Assembly (NCBI GenBank): GCA_963824395.1
Contig: CAWGPF010000003.1
Location: 1 to 64,000 of the forward strand
Source: 13-2-20CM-66-19 sp963824395
GTDB taxonomy: Bacteria > Pseudomonadota > Gammaproteobacteria > Steroidobacterales > Steroidobacteraceae
Direction of reading: 5' to 3'
DNA length: 64,000 nucleotides
This document shows positions 41,664-49,901 of the stretch, in pieces. Position 1 is the first letter of the stretch. Every line of letters starts with the position of its first letter. The position numbers and the translations under genes were made by a program. Under the pieces are notes generated by a model. That model searched no databases and was not told where the DNA came from. It worked only from the letters and a program-made list of their open reading frames with translations.

Positions 41664-43483
41664 TTGCTGCCGCTCTCGGCGAGCAGGCGCACCGCGGACT
41701 GGTAGAGACGTGCGCGCAGCGCGTAGCGCTCGCTCGCACGCGTGACGTAGCGCACCGCGATTTCGACGCCCCCCGCGGCCGGGCGCACCGCGATGCCCGG
41801 CTGGGCCGAGAGTGCGGTGCCGCGCTCGCCGCGCGAGGCGCGCTGCCATTCCTGCTCGGCCTGGCGGGTGCTGTCCTTGGTCTCCTCGGCCACCTGCTTC
41901 TGGATCGCGTCGGCGATGACGTGCGGATCGTGCCCGAAGGGCACCACCACGGTCAGCTCGTCCCACAGCCACTGGCCCGAGGTGGAGAAGTTGAAGTAGT
42001 GGCCCTCGATGGCGAAGCTGTTGGTGAAGGTGACGTGCCGCCCGGTCGGGTGACCCGCGTCGGTCCAGTTGCCGGTCTCGAGGAGCACGGTATGGAACAT
42101 GCCAAGCTCCACCACCTCGCCGCTCACCCCGTTGATCTCCACCCAGTCCCCGATGCGGATGCCATTGCGCCCCATGAGGACGAACCAGCCGATGAAAGCG
42201 ACGATGAAGTCCTTCAGCGCCACGGTGAGGCCGGCGCCTGCGATACCGAGCATGGTGGCGAACTGTCCTGGCATCCCGATCAGCACGAACAGGATCAAAA
42301 GTACCGCGACCAGCTGCAGCGCGACCCCGATCACGCCGCGCAGCGTCGCCAGCTGCCGCCGGTCGATGCGCGCGCCCCCGAGCAGGCGGTTCAGCCAGCG
42401 GTCCGCGAACAACAGCAGGATCAGGGCGCCGATGACGATGACGGTACCGGTGAGGATGGCGCGCGTCACCTGGCGCTGCTGGGTGGCGACGACGTCGTCC
42501 CAGCTGCCGTAGATCCCGGCGAGCTTGTTGCGGGCGCTGATGCGCTGATCACGCAGCATCAGGCGGCTCTGATCGACGGCGAGCCGGCGGGTGAGCGCGA
42601 GCGGGGTGTCCGCTACCGCATCGGCGTTTGCGGCGGCGGGCGTGGCCGCCTTGGGCGGCGCGGCGCCGGCACGTGCGGGCCGGCTGGCGCTCAGTTCCGC
42701 CAGGCGCTTTTGCGTACTCTGGAAGTCATCGACCAGCTGCGCGCGATGCGCGGTGAGCTTCGCGACGCTCGCGCTCACCGCAGCGCGCGCCTGCTGCAGC
42801 TCGCGGCGTTTGCCGCGCAGCGTCAGCCATTGCCGGATCTGCGCCACCATGCCGTGCAGGTTCGCGACCAGGGCCCCTGAGGCCGTCGGCGCCTCCGCCG
42901 CCGCGAGGTTGCGCTCGGCCGCGGCGTGCTCCTCCTGCGCCTTCTGGATGCGCTGGTGCACGTTGCCGCCGGCGGCCAGCAGATCGCTGTTGGTATCCTC
43001 GATCTGGTCCTTGTCGAGCTCCACCTGCGAGCCGATGAGATCGAGCTGGTCCTGCAGGTCGGCCTTGTCGGCCTCGGCCGCCTGGCCCATTTTCTGCGCC
43101 AGGGTGCTGAGCGTGTCCGCGTCGGCCGTCAGGCGCTTCTGCGCCTCATCCAGGCGCGCCTGGAGGGCCAGGGCCGCGGGACTTAGCACCGGCGGGTGGG
43201 CCTCGATGGCCCGCAGCGCGCCGCTGAAGGCGAGGTCGAGCTCGTGGTCGGCTGTCTGCACCGCCGACTGCGCGAGAGGCAGCTCCTCGGTCGTCGTCGC
43301 GCGTCGCGCCAGGCGCTGCGCCGTGGCGAGCGTCGCCTGGTCGATGACCGGCACCGCCCCGTTGGGCGTCACCGCCGGGGGCGCCGGCGGGGGCGGGGGA
43401 TCCTGGCTGCGCCACAGGCCGTACAGCGTTACGGCCAGGAGCACAGTCAGCACCGTGGCCGTGGTCTTCTGCAGTGAGCTCAT
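41660..43483 (-). CDS. MscS-family mechanosensitive channel with long N-terminal coiled coil
   Basis: 607 residues. A first hydrophobic segment (about 9-25) is followed by a proline-rich linker and about 200 residues of charged, heptad-like helix (ARLDEAQKRLTADADTL, QDQLDLIGSQVELDKDQIED), a probable periplasmic coiled coil. Membrane segments follow at about 345-365 and 390-410. The MscS core is clear: GLTVALKDFIVAFIGWFVL (pore helix region) then RIGDWVEINGVSGEVVELGMF (beta domain) and a C-terminal alpha/beta domain. It releases solutes on hypo-osmotic shock. The long coiled coil resembles the MscK/YbdG-like large MscS group. Its stop overlaps the dioxygenase start. Confidence 0.85.
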   Translation of the reverse strand: MSSLQKTTATVLTVLLAVTLYGLWRSQDPPPPPAPPAVTPNGAVPVIDQATLATAQRLARRATTTEELPLAQSAVQTADHELDLAFSGALRAIEAHPPVLSPAALALQARLDEAQKRLTADADTLSTLAQKMGQAAEADKADLQDQLDLIGSQVELDKDQIEDTNSDLLAAGGNVHQRIQKAQEEHAAAERNLAAAEAPTASGALVANLHGMVAQIRQWLTLRGKRRELQQARAAVSASVAKLTAHRAQLVDDFQSTQKRLAELSASRPARAGAAPPKAATPAAANADAVADTPLALTRRLAVDQSRLMLRDQRISARNKLAGIYGSWDDVVATQQRQVTRAILTGTVIVIGALILLLFADRWLNRLLGGARIDRRQLATLRGVIGVALQLVAVLLILFVLIGMPGQFATMLGIAGAGLTVALKDFIVAFIGWFVLMGRNGIRIGDWVEINGVSGEVVELGMFHTVLLETGNWTDAGHPTGRHVTFTNSFAIEGHYFNFSTSGQWLWDELTVVVPFGHDPHVIADAIQKQVAEETKDSTRQAEQEWQRASRGERGTALSAQPGIAVRPAAGGVEIAVRYVTRASERYALRARLYQSAVRLLAESGSK

Positions 43484-43543
43484 CCGCCTATCATGCCACG
43501 CGCCCGGCGCCGCTCGCGCCTGCGGGCGCAGCCTGCCCCCCGC

Positions 43544-43957
43544 TCAGGGGCGAGCGGCGTCGCCGGTGCCGGTTGCCACGGCGAAGCCTTCCGCGGCCCA
43601 GCCCGTCATGCCGCCCACCATGATCTTGACCGGCAGCCCGAGGCGCGCGAGCCGGATGGCGGCGCGCTGCGCGCCGTTGCAGTGCGGGCCGGCGCAGTAC
43701 GCGACGAACAGGGTGCCGGGTGCATAGGCGGCCATGCGCGAGCCGATGATCTTGGCGTGCGGGACGTTGATGGCGCCGGGCACGTGTGCGCGGCTGAAGC
43801 ACGCCGGGGAGCGCACGTCCAGCAGCACGAAGTCCGGTGTCGTGCTGAGCGCGCGCTGCACGTCGGAGCAGTCGGTCTCAAAGCGCAGCCCGCTCGCGAA
43901 ATGCTCGAGCGCGCTCGCACTGTCGGCGGCGGGAACCTCGGTGACCGTGCTGGGCAT
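43544..43957 (-). CDS. Rhodanese-like sulfurtransferase
   Basis: 137 residues from the ATG at 43957, chosen for GGAG 6 nt upstream; an earlier start adds 15 unlike residues. One rhodanese domain: VLLDVRSPACFSRAHVPGAINVPH (CH2A motif), FVAYCAGPHCNGAQRAA with the active-site Cys in the CAGPHC loop, and MVGGMTGWAAEGF at the end. It transfers sulfane sulfur, possibly from thiosulfate to cyanide or an acceptor thiol. It diverges from the FtrA-like regulator at 44057 (99 nt); rhodanese beside this regulator is a common pair, so the regulator probably controls it. Confidence 0.85.
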   Translation of the reverse strand: MPSTVTEVPAADSASALEHFASGLRFETDCSDVQRALSTTPDFVLLDVRSPACFSRAHVPGAINVPHAKIIGSRMAAYAPGTLFVAYCAGPHCNGAQRAAIRLARLGLPVKIMVGGMTGWAAEGFAVATGTGDAARP

Positions 43958-44056
43958 GGCTGACTCCGGATCGGGTCTGCGAAACTGCGGCCCATTGTCC
44001 ACGCCGGTACCGGCGGCGCTACTGGCGCAAATGACATACTACGTTAAGATTACGCC

Positions 44057-45010
44057 ATGGCTCATACGGTGGTGGCGCTCGCCTACGATCAGCTGTGCAC
44101 GTTCGAGTTCGGTTGTGTGGTGGAGCTGTTCGCGCTGCCGCGGCCCGAACTTCACGTACCGTGGTACGAGTTCGCGGTGTGCTCGGCGGAGCGCGGCCCG
44201 CTGCGCGCCGCCGGCGGCATCGAGGTGCGCGTGCCGCGCGGGCTGAAGCTGCTTGAGAGCGCCGACACCATCGTGATCCCCGGCTGGCGCTCCCCCGAGG
44301 AGCCGCCCCCGCCGGCGCTGCTCACCGCGCTGCGCCTGGCACATGAGCGCGGGGCACGGCTGTGCTCGATCTGCTCGGGAGTCTTCGTGCTGGCGGCGGC
44401 GGGCGTGCTCGACGGCCGACGCGCGAGCACCCACTGGCGCTACGCCGAGCGCTTACGCGAGCGCTACCCGCAGATCCGCGTGGAAGCCAACGCGCTCTAC
44501 GTCGACGAGGGACAGGTGCTGACTTCGGCCGGCTCGGCGGCGGGTCTGGATATGTTGCTGCACCTGGTACGGCACGACTACGGCCCCAGGGTTGCGAATC
44601 AGGTGGCGCAGCGCCTGGTCATCGCGCCGCACCGCGAGGGCGGCCAGGCGCAGTTCGTGCCGCGCCCCGTGGCGCGCGACGAGCGCGGCCGCCTCGCGCG
44701 GCTGCTCGATTTCCTGCGCACCCACCTGCACGAGCCCCACACGCTTGCCTCACTCGCGAAGCGCGCCGCGATGAGCACGCGCACCCTGCAGCGCGAGTTC
44801 GTGCGGGCGACCGGGCAGGGCCCGCATAAGTGGCTCACGGGGGAGCGCGTCGAGCGCGCCAAGGAGCTACTGGAGAGCACGCGCCTTGCGACCGCGGTGA
44901 TCGCGGCGCGCGTCGGGATGGGGAGCGCAGAGTCGCTGCGCCATCATTTCCGGCGCCGCGTTGGCACCACCCCGGAGCGTTACCGGCGGCGCTTCACGCG
45001 CCGCCCGTGA
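44057..45010 (+). CDS. ftrA: GlxA/FtrA-type AraC-family regulator
   Basis: 317 residues. The N-terminal half is a DJ-1/PfpI-like domain (VVALAYDQLCTFEFGCVVELFALPRPEL, TIVIPGWR, LCSICSGVFVLAAAGVLDGRRASTHW) in which the Cys of ICSG occupies the nucleophile-elbow position. The C-terminal half is a double HTH of the AraC type (LARLLDFLRTHLHEPHTLASLAKRAAM; STRTLQREFVRATGQGPHKWL; MGSAESLRHHFRRRVGTTPERYRRRF). FtrA-type regulators sit beside a rhodanese gene, as here. Likely controls itself and the divergent sulfurtransferase; the inducer is unknown. Plus-strand gene, convergent with DUF3443. Confidence 0.87.
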   Translation: MAHTVVALAYDQLCTFEFGCVVELFALPRPELHVPWYEFAVCSAERGPLRAAGGIEVRVPRGLKLLESADTIVIPGWRSPEEPPPPALLTALRLAHERGARLCSICSGVFVLAAAGVLDGRRASTHWRYAERLRERYPQIRVEANALYVDEGQVLTSAGSAAGLDMLLHLVRHDYGPRVANQVAQRLVIAPHREGGQAQFVPRPVARDERGRLARLLDFLRTHLHEPHTLASLAKRAAMSTRTLQREFVRATGQGPHKWLTGERVERAKELLESTRLATAVIAARVGMGSAESLRHHFRRRVGTTPERYRRRFTRRP

Positions 45011-45025
45011 GGCGCAGCCCCGGCA

Positions 45026-45044
45026 GGTGCCGGCCGCGGGCACC
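45026..45044. terminator. Small hairpin between convergent genes
   Basis: A 6-bp GC stem (ggtgcc/ggcacc) with a 7-nt loop in the short gap between the ftrA stop (45010) and the DUF3443 stop (45047). Position fits a terminator; the stem is short and has no T-tract. Confidence 0.3.
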
Positions 45045-45046
45045 GC

Positions 45047-46300
45047 TCAGTAAGCGAAGTAGGGTCCCGTGCCCCCGGGGGTGGCCTTGTTCTCGATCGC
45101 GGTGAACACGTTGCGACCGAAGAAGAACGGTATGCCGAGGTCGAATTGAATGGTGTTGGAGTTGGAATTGGCGACGCTCAGCACGCCTGCCAGGTTGGGA
45201 ATGACGAAGGCGCTCGGGTTGGAGCTCAGGGCATTCTCGGCGTTGGCCACCGCAAAGGGCGCGGTGGCCATGGCGCCGCCGGAGTTCGCCGTCAGCGTGG
45301 CGCTCAGGTTGACCGTCGAGGGCGGGCAGTAGAAGCCGACCGCCGTGGTGCACTCGGTGATGCCGCTGTCGGTGAAGAAGTTGAGGTTCGAGCCGCTGTC
45401 GAGCGCAGCGTTGAGGTCGGTCGCACCGTTGAAGCTCGCAGCGACGAAGCCGGTGGCGTCACTGGCCAAGAGCACGGCGGCTTTGCCGAGCGCGTTATTG
45501 CTCTCGGTGCCGATGCCGAACACCAGTGCGCCGCCGGTGAGGGAGGCGGTCCCGGCCGAAGGCGGCGCGGGCAGCTCCACGATCACGCCGTTGTTGTCGC
45601 CATTGAAGAACATCACGGGATTTGAGACCTGCGCGGAGACGGCCACATTGCTGCCGCTGCAGGTGCCGCCACTCGGGCAGGTGTAGTAGGTGCCTGGCAG
45701 CGGCGGGGTCTCGCCGACGCACGCCGCGCCGCAGTCCTGCATGAAGGGCCCGACGCCGATGATGCCGTTGGCGCCGAAGGCGCTGACGGTATCCTCCGGC
45801 GTACCCGGACAGTCACTCGGGACGGTGTAGCCGCTCGCGCCGATCACCTGCACGTTGAGCCCGGCGGCGGACTTGCCCGAGACCGGCAGATACAGATCCG
45901 CCGTGGCGATCGGCCCGAAAGCCGAACCATCGGCAAACTGCAGGCACTCCGCGAGCGTGCTGCTGCCTGACATCACCGCGGGCAGGCTGATCGTGAGCAC
46001 CGAGCTCAGCAGGCGCAGGCCCGAGGAGCCGGTATCGACCTCGACGTGATCGATCGTCTGACAGGTCGTGGTGCTGCCGGGTGCGCAGATTTTGATCGTG
46101 ATGAAGGGAGTATTCAGCGCATTGGCAGGCCCGGCGTCCATCACCACCGGCTCGACGTTGGGGGGCCCTGCCTTCGCGATCACCTGACCACCACCACCCC
46201 CGCCCCCACCGCCCCCGCCACTGGAGGAGGAACCGCCCCCGCCGCCACAGGCGCTCAGGAGCAACAAGGAGGCGAGACCCGCAATCACTGCATTACGCAT
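45047..46300 (-). CDS. DUF3443 lipoprotein with pepsin-like motifs
   Basis: 417 residues. Lipoprotein signal with LLSAC (Cys about 18), then a Ser/Gly linker with a run of 11 glycines. DUF3443 is recognised by HVEVDTGSSGLRLL (DTGS at residues 89-92) and by QVSNPVMFFNGDNNG. The second half contains LDSGSNLNFF (DSGS at 301-304). Two D-[TS]-G-S motifs about 210 residues apart, with GANGIIGVGPF between them, resemble the two lobes of a pepsin-type aspartic protease. Whether it is an active protease is untested. It lies just after the DUF2844 gene on the same strand (36 nt), and these two families commonly occur together. Confidence 0.87.
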   Translation of the reverse strand: MRNAVIAGLASLLLLSACGGGGGSSSSGGGGGGGGGGGQVIAKAGPPNVEPVVMDAGPANALNTPFITIKICAPGSTTTCQTIDHVEVDTGSSGLRLLSSVLTISLPAVMSGSSTLAECLQFADGSAFGPIATADLYLPVSGKSAAGLNVQVIGASGYTVPSDCPGTPEDTVSAFGANGIIGVGPFMQDCGAACVGETPPLPGTYYTCPSGGTCSGSNVAVSAQVSNPVMFFNGDNNGVIVELPAPPSAGTASLTGGALVFGIGTESNNALGKAAVLLASDATGFVAASFNGATDLNAALDSGSNLNFFTDSGITECTTAVGFYCPPSTVNLSATLTANSGGAMATAPFAVANAENALSSNPSAFVIPNLAGVLSVANSNSNTIQFDLGIPFFFGRNVFTAIENKATPGGTGPYFAY

Positions 46301-46336
46301 AGCGCATCATTCCTTTGGAGGACCGGCGGCAGCCGG

Positions 46337-46786
46337 TCACTGAATCTCGTCGGCCGAGAAGTTCTGCGGGAGCATCCCGGGCACCCAGGCACGGCCGTTG
46401 AACGCCCGCATGCGCCCGTTGTTCTGCACTACGAGCCCGGGCTGCTCGATCGCCAGATGCCGGTGGTTGCCGTGCACCGCGGCGGCCGCGGTCAGGAACT
46501 GGTCGTAGTAGCTGCCGAGCACCTGGCGCAGGTCCGGGTTGACCGGGCCATCCCAGGCCACCGCGAACACCTTGCCGTCGCTGCCGATGAACTCACGCAC
46601 GTGTACGCCATAGGTCGTGCTGATCTCGTGCACCGAGAATCCCGTCGACTCGGTGACCCGAACCGCGCCCTTCATATGCGCAAGGTCCGCCTGCACGGAG
46701 CTCACGTCCGCCCCCAGAGCGGCCAGCGCCGGGGTGGCGCAGAGGAGTGCCACTACGGGGGGTAAAGCAAAGCGCGTCAGATTCAT
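46337..46786 (-). CDS. DUF2844 periplasmic protein
   Basis: 149 residues from the ATG at 46786, preceded by AAGGA; longer upstream starts add an Arg-rich stretch before the signal. Signal peptide MNLTRFALPPVVALLCATPALA, then LGADVSSVQADLAHMKGAVRVTE and YGVHVREFIGSDGKVFAVAWDGPVNPDLRQVLGSYYDQF, the DUF2844 pattern. It is secreted and probably functions with DUF3443; the small size could suit a substrate, inhibitor or chaperone of the pepsin-like partner, but none is shown. Its operon is next to tRNA-Asp but on the opposite strand. Confidence 0.85.
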   Translation of the reverse strand: MNLTRFALPPVVALLCATPALAALGADVSSVQADLAHMKGAVRVTESTGFSVHEISTTYGVHVREFIGSDGKVFAVAWDGPVNPDLRQVLGSYYDQFLTAAAAVHGNHRHLAIEQPGLVVQNNGRMRAFNGRAWVPGMLPQNFSADEIQ

Positions 46787-46984
46787 GCGGGAGATCCTTA
46801 AAGTCCTTTGAGCGCAATAGTGCACCATGGCAACGCCGGATGCGCGAACCTGTACCCGAATGGCGACTTGGGGCGCATTTGCCGCGCCTGTTCCCTGAAG
46901 CACAGCGCGAAGGATGCGCTGGGGTTGACTCACGGCGCGGCTGCGGGTTCCGCGCCTGCGCCGGGGCCGGCGGCGCGAAACAGC

Positions 46985-47014
46985 TTGTGGCCTTATTGAT
47001 CAATCCGTTAGGAT
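46985..47014 (+). promoter_or_regulatory. Promoter of tRNA-Asp/ppiD
   Basis: -35 TTGTGG (46985-46990), 18-nt spacer, -10 TAGGAT (47009-47014). It is followed by a C-rich discriminator (tcgcccccc), the type associated with stringent control of stable RNA genes, 15 nt before the tRNA 5' end. Confidence 0.45.
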
Positions 47015-47029
47015 TCGCCCCCCAAATTC

Positions 47030-47106
47030 GGAGCGGTAGTTCAGCTGGTTAGAATACCGGCCTGTCACGCCGGGGGTCGCGGGTTCGAGTCCCGTCCGCT
47101 CCGCCA
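47030..47106 (+). tRNA. tRNA-Asp (anticodon GUC)
   Basis: A 77-nt tRNA with acceptor stem ggagcgg/ccgctcc, D arm with TTCAGCTGGTTAGAA, anticodon stem ccggc/gccgg with loop ctgtcac (anticodon GTC), T-arm gcggg-TTCGAGT-cccgt and an encoded CCA. It lies 28 nt before ppiD. Confidence 0.97.
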
Positions 47107-47134
47107 TTTTTCCTTAATTCAGCCAGCCTAAAAC

Positions 47135-49030
47135 ATGCTTCTTCAGCGGATCCGAGACAAGCTCCACGGGCCCCTTGCCTGGGTGGTGCTGGGACCGATC
47201 ATCCTGGTGTTCGTCGCCTGGGGTGCTTACGGCATCGTCAACCTCTCGGTGGGCGGGTCCAATTACGCCGCCGAGGCCGATGGCACCAAAATCTCGCTCG
47301 AGGACGCCCGCGGGGCCTGGCTGCGCCAGCAGGCCATGTGGCAGCAGCGCCTCGGCGGCGCAGCGCTGCCTGAACAGATGCGCGGTCAGCTGCAGGACCA
47401 GACCCTGGAGACCCTCATCAAGAACGCCCTCATTGCCGAGCGCACCCAGAAGCTCGGCTACCGGGTGAGCGCCGCGCAGCTGCACGAGGCCGTCACGAGC
47501 GAGCCGGCCTTCCAGATCGGCGGCCAGTACTCCCCCGAAGCCGCGCGCATGGCGCTCGCGCAGGCGGGGATCACGCTCGAGAACTTCGAGGGCCAGCTGC
47601 GCGATGACGCCCGGCGCACGCAGCTCGAGGCCGGCATCCGGGCCTCCAACTTCATGACCGCCGCCGAGCTCAATCGCCTGAATGCGCTCGAGAACCAGCA
47701 GCGCGAGGTGCGCTACCTGGTGCTGCCCGAGGACAAGTACGCGGCCGGCTACAAGCCCGACGATGCGGCGGTCGCGGCCTACTACAAGGCGCACGAGAAG
47801 CAGTACCTCAGCAACGAGTCCGACAAGATCGAATACGCGGAGCTGCGCCTCGATGCGCTCACCGCGCAGCAGACCATCACGGATGCGGACCTGCACGCCG
47901 CCTATGACAAGGCCAAGGCGAGCCTGCTGATCCCCGAGAAGCGCCACGCCCGCCACATCCTCGTCACAGGTAAGGACGATGCCGCCGCGCTTGCCCTGGC
48001 GCAGCAGGTGCTCACCCAGGCCAAGGCCGGCAAGGACTTCGGCGAGCTCGCCCAGCAGTACTCCCAGGACCCCGGTTCTGCGAAGAACGGCGGGGACCTC
48101 GGCTGGGCCGAGCGCGGCAGCTTCGTCGCCCCCTTTGCCGATGCCCTGTTCGGCATGTCGGTCGGGGAGATCAAGGGGCCGGTCAAGACGCAGTATGGCT
48201 ACCACATCATCCGCCTCGATGAGGTGCAGGCCGCACACGGCAAGACATTCGAGGACGCGCGCGCGGATCTCGAGGCGCAGCTGCGCCGCGACCGGGCGAC
48301 GGACCGCTTCGGGGAGATCCAGGAGCAGCTGCAGTCCAAGCTCGCCGAACCGGGTGCGGACCTGAATCTCCTCGCCCAGGAGTTCCACCTGAACCACGGG
48401 CAGATCGACAGTTTCGCCAAGGGCGTGGGCGCTCCCCCGCTCGGGGCCGCGCCGCAGCTGCAGGAGCTGCTGTTCGCCGACCCGCCGCCCGCGGCCGGTA
48501 AGATCGCAGGCCCGGTGCTACTCGGTGATGATCGGCTGGTGCTCGCCAAGGTGCTCGAGCACCGCGCGCCGCGACCGCGTGCGCTCGCCGACGTGCGCGA
48601 CGCCATCGTGGCCGCGATGACCCGTGAGGAGGCCTCCCAGGCGTCGCTCAAGGCCGCCGAGGCGGCGCGCGATCAGCTGCAGGCGGGCGCAAGCTTCGAG
48701 GCGGTGGCGCAGGGACTGAAGGTGAGCGCCGAGCCGGCCCACTTCGTGGGCCGCAATGACCCCTCGCTGCAGGGCGAAGTGCGCGCGGCGGTGTTCGCCG
48801 TGACGCCGCCCTCTGGCAAACCGCAGTTCCGCGCGCTCGGCCTGAAGGACGGCAGTGCGGCGGTATTCGAGGTGAGTGCGGTGCGCACGGCGCCGGCTGC
48901 GGATGACAAGGCGCAGTTCGAGCGCGGCCTGCGCGAGGCGCAGAACCAGGGTCAGAACGACGTCGTGGCGTATCTGGATGAGATGCGCCGCGCCGCGGAC
49001 GTCAAGAAGAATCCGAAGGCTTTCGAGTAG
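47135..49030 (+). CDS. ppiD: Peptidyl-prolyl cis-trans isomerase D, periplasmic chaperone
   Basis: 631 residues. A single membrane anchor at about 14-37 (WVVLGPIILVFVAWGAYGI), then the SurA_N-like chaperone domain (QRLGGAALPEQM... AERTQKLGYRVSAAQLHEAV) and one parvulin domain at about 270-365 (ARHILVTGKDDAAALALA, FGELAQQYSQDPGSAKNGG, YGYHIIRLDEV). It faces the periplasm near the Sec translocon and helps fold emerging outer-membrane proteins. Preceded by tRNA-Asp. In many gammaproteobacteria ppiD lies near lon; here the two are 22 kb apart and no hupB is seen between them. Confidence 0.95.
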   Translation: MLLQRIRDKLHGPLAWVVLGPIILVFVAWGAYGIVNLSVGGSNYAAEADGTKISLEDARGAWLRQQAMWQQRLGGAALPEQMRGQLQDQTLETLIKNALIAERTQKLGYRVSAAQLHEAVTSEPAFQIGGQYSPEAARMALAQAGITLENFEGQLRDDARRTQLEAGIRASNFMTAAELNRLNALENQQREVRYLVLPEDKYAAGYKPDDAAVAAYYKAHEKQYLSNESDKIEYAELRLDALTAQQTITDADLHAAYDKAKASLLIPEKRHARHILVTGKDDAAALALAQQVLTQAKAGKDFGELAQQYSQDPGSAKNGGDLGWAERGSFVAPFADALFGMSVGEIKGPVKTQYGYHIIRLDEVQAAHGKTFEDARADLEAQLRRDRATDRFGEIQEQLQSKLAEPGADLNLLAQEFHLNHGQIDSFAKGVGAPPLGAAPQLQELLFADPPPAAGKIAGPVLLGDDRLVLAKVLEHRAPRPRALADVRDAIVAAMTREEASQASLKAAEAARDQLQAGASFEAVAQGLKVSAEPAHFVGRNDPSLQGEVRAAVFAVTPPSGKPQFRALGLKDGSAAVFEVSAVRTAPAADDKAQFERGLREAQNQGQNDVVAYLDEMRRAADVKKNPKAFE

Positions 49031-49044
49031 CCCCGGGGCGGCCT

Positions 49045-49842
49045 TCAGCCCTCCGCTTCCAGCGGGAAGCTCATGCCGACGGTGCTGAAGCCACTGTCGA
49101 CGTAGAGGATCTCCCCGGTGATCCCGGCGGCCAGATCCGAGCACAGGAAGGCCGCGGCGTTGCCGACATCTTCGGGCGTCACGTTGCGCCGCAGCGGCGC
49201 GACCTCGGCGACCCGGCCCAGCATCTTCCTGAAACCCGGGATACCAGCGGCCGCGAGCGTCTTGATGGGGCCTGCGGAGATAGCGTTCACTCGCACCCCG
49301 TGCGGGCCTAAGTCTGCCGCGAGGAAGCGCACATTGGCCTCAAGGCTCGCCTTGGCGAGCCCCATCACGTTGTAACCGGGGATCGAGCGCACCGCGCCGA
49401 GGTAGGAGAGCGTCAGCAGGGCGCCGTTGCGCCCGCTCATGAGGGGCTGCGCGCGCTGCGCGAGCGCGGTCAGGCTGTAACTGGAGACGTCGTGCGCGAG
49501 GCGGAAACCCTCGCGCGTGGTGGCCGCGAGGAACGTGCCGGTGAGTGCCTCGCGCGGCGCGAAGGCGACGGCGTGCACCACGATGTCGATCTGCCCCCAC
49601 TCCTGCTTGAGGAGCGCAAAGGCAGCGTCGATCTGCTCATCCGCCGTGACATCCAGCGGCATGGTGAGCTTTGCGCCGAGGGAGTGCGCGAGCGGCTCGA
49701 CGCGCTCCTTCATCTTGTCGTTGACGTATGAGAAGGCGAGCTCGGCGCCCTCGCGGTGCATGGCCTGCGCGATGCCCCAGGCGATCGAACGGTCGGTGGC
49801 GACGCCCACGATGAAGGCGCGTTTACCGGCGAGAAAACCCAT
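49045..49842 (-). CDS. fabI: Enoyl-[acyl-carrier-protein] reductase (NADH)
   Basis: 265 residues from the ATG at 49842 with GGAGG at 8 nt; the open frame extends further upstream but there it is antisense to the neighbouring mltD and has no support. Rossmann signature VGVATDRSIAWGIAQAM, catalytic Tyr157 and Lys164 in SIPGYNVMGLAK, with Tyr147 in LSYLGA as in E. coli FabI (Tyr146/Tyr156/Lys163). It performs the last reduction step of fatty-acid elongation and is the target of triclosan and isoniazid-like drugs. It is convergent with ppiD (14-nt gap). Confidence 0.97.
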   Translation of the reverse strand: MGFLAGKRAFIVGVATDRSIAWGIAQAMHREGAELAFSYVNDKMKERVEPLAHSLGAKLTMPLDVTADEQIDAAFALLKQEWGQIDIVVHAVAFAPREALTGTFLAATTREGFRLAHDVSSYSLTALAQRAQPLMSGRNGALLTLSYLGAVRSIPGYNVMGLAKASLEANVRFLAADLGPHGVRVNAISAGPIKTLAAAGIPGFRKMLGRVAEVAPLRRNVTPEDVGNAAAFLCSDLAAGITGEILYVDSGFSTVGMSFPLEAEG

Positions 49843-49901
49843 GTGTGTGTCCTCCGGCCGGGGATTATGCCGCAACTGCGGCAGCCGCAGGCGCGCCGGC
49901 T

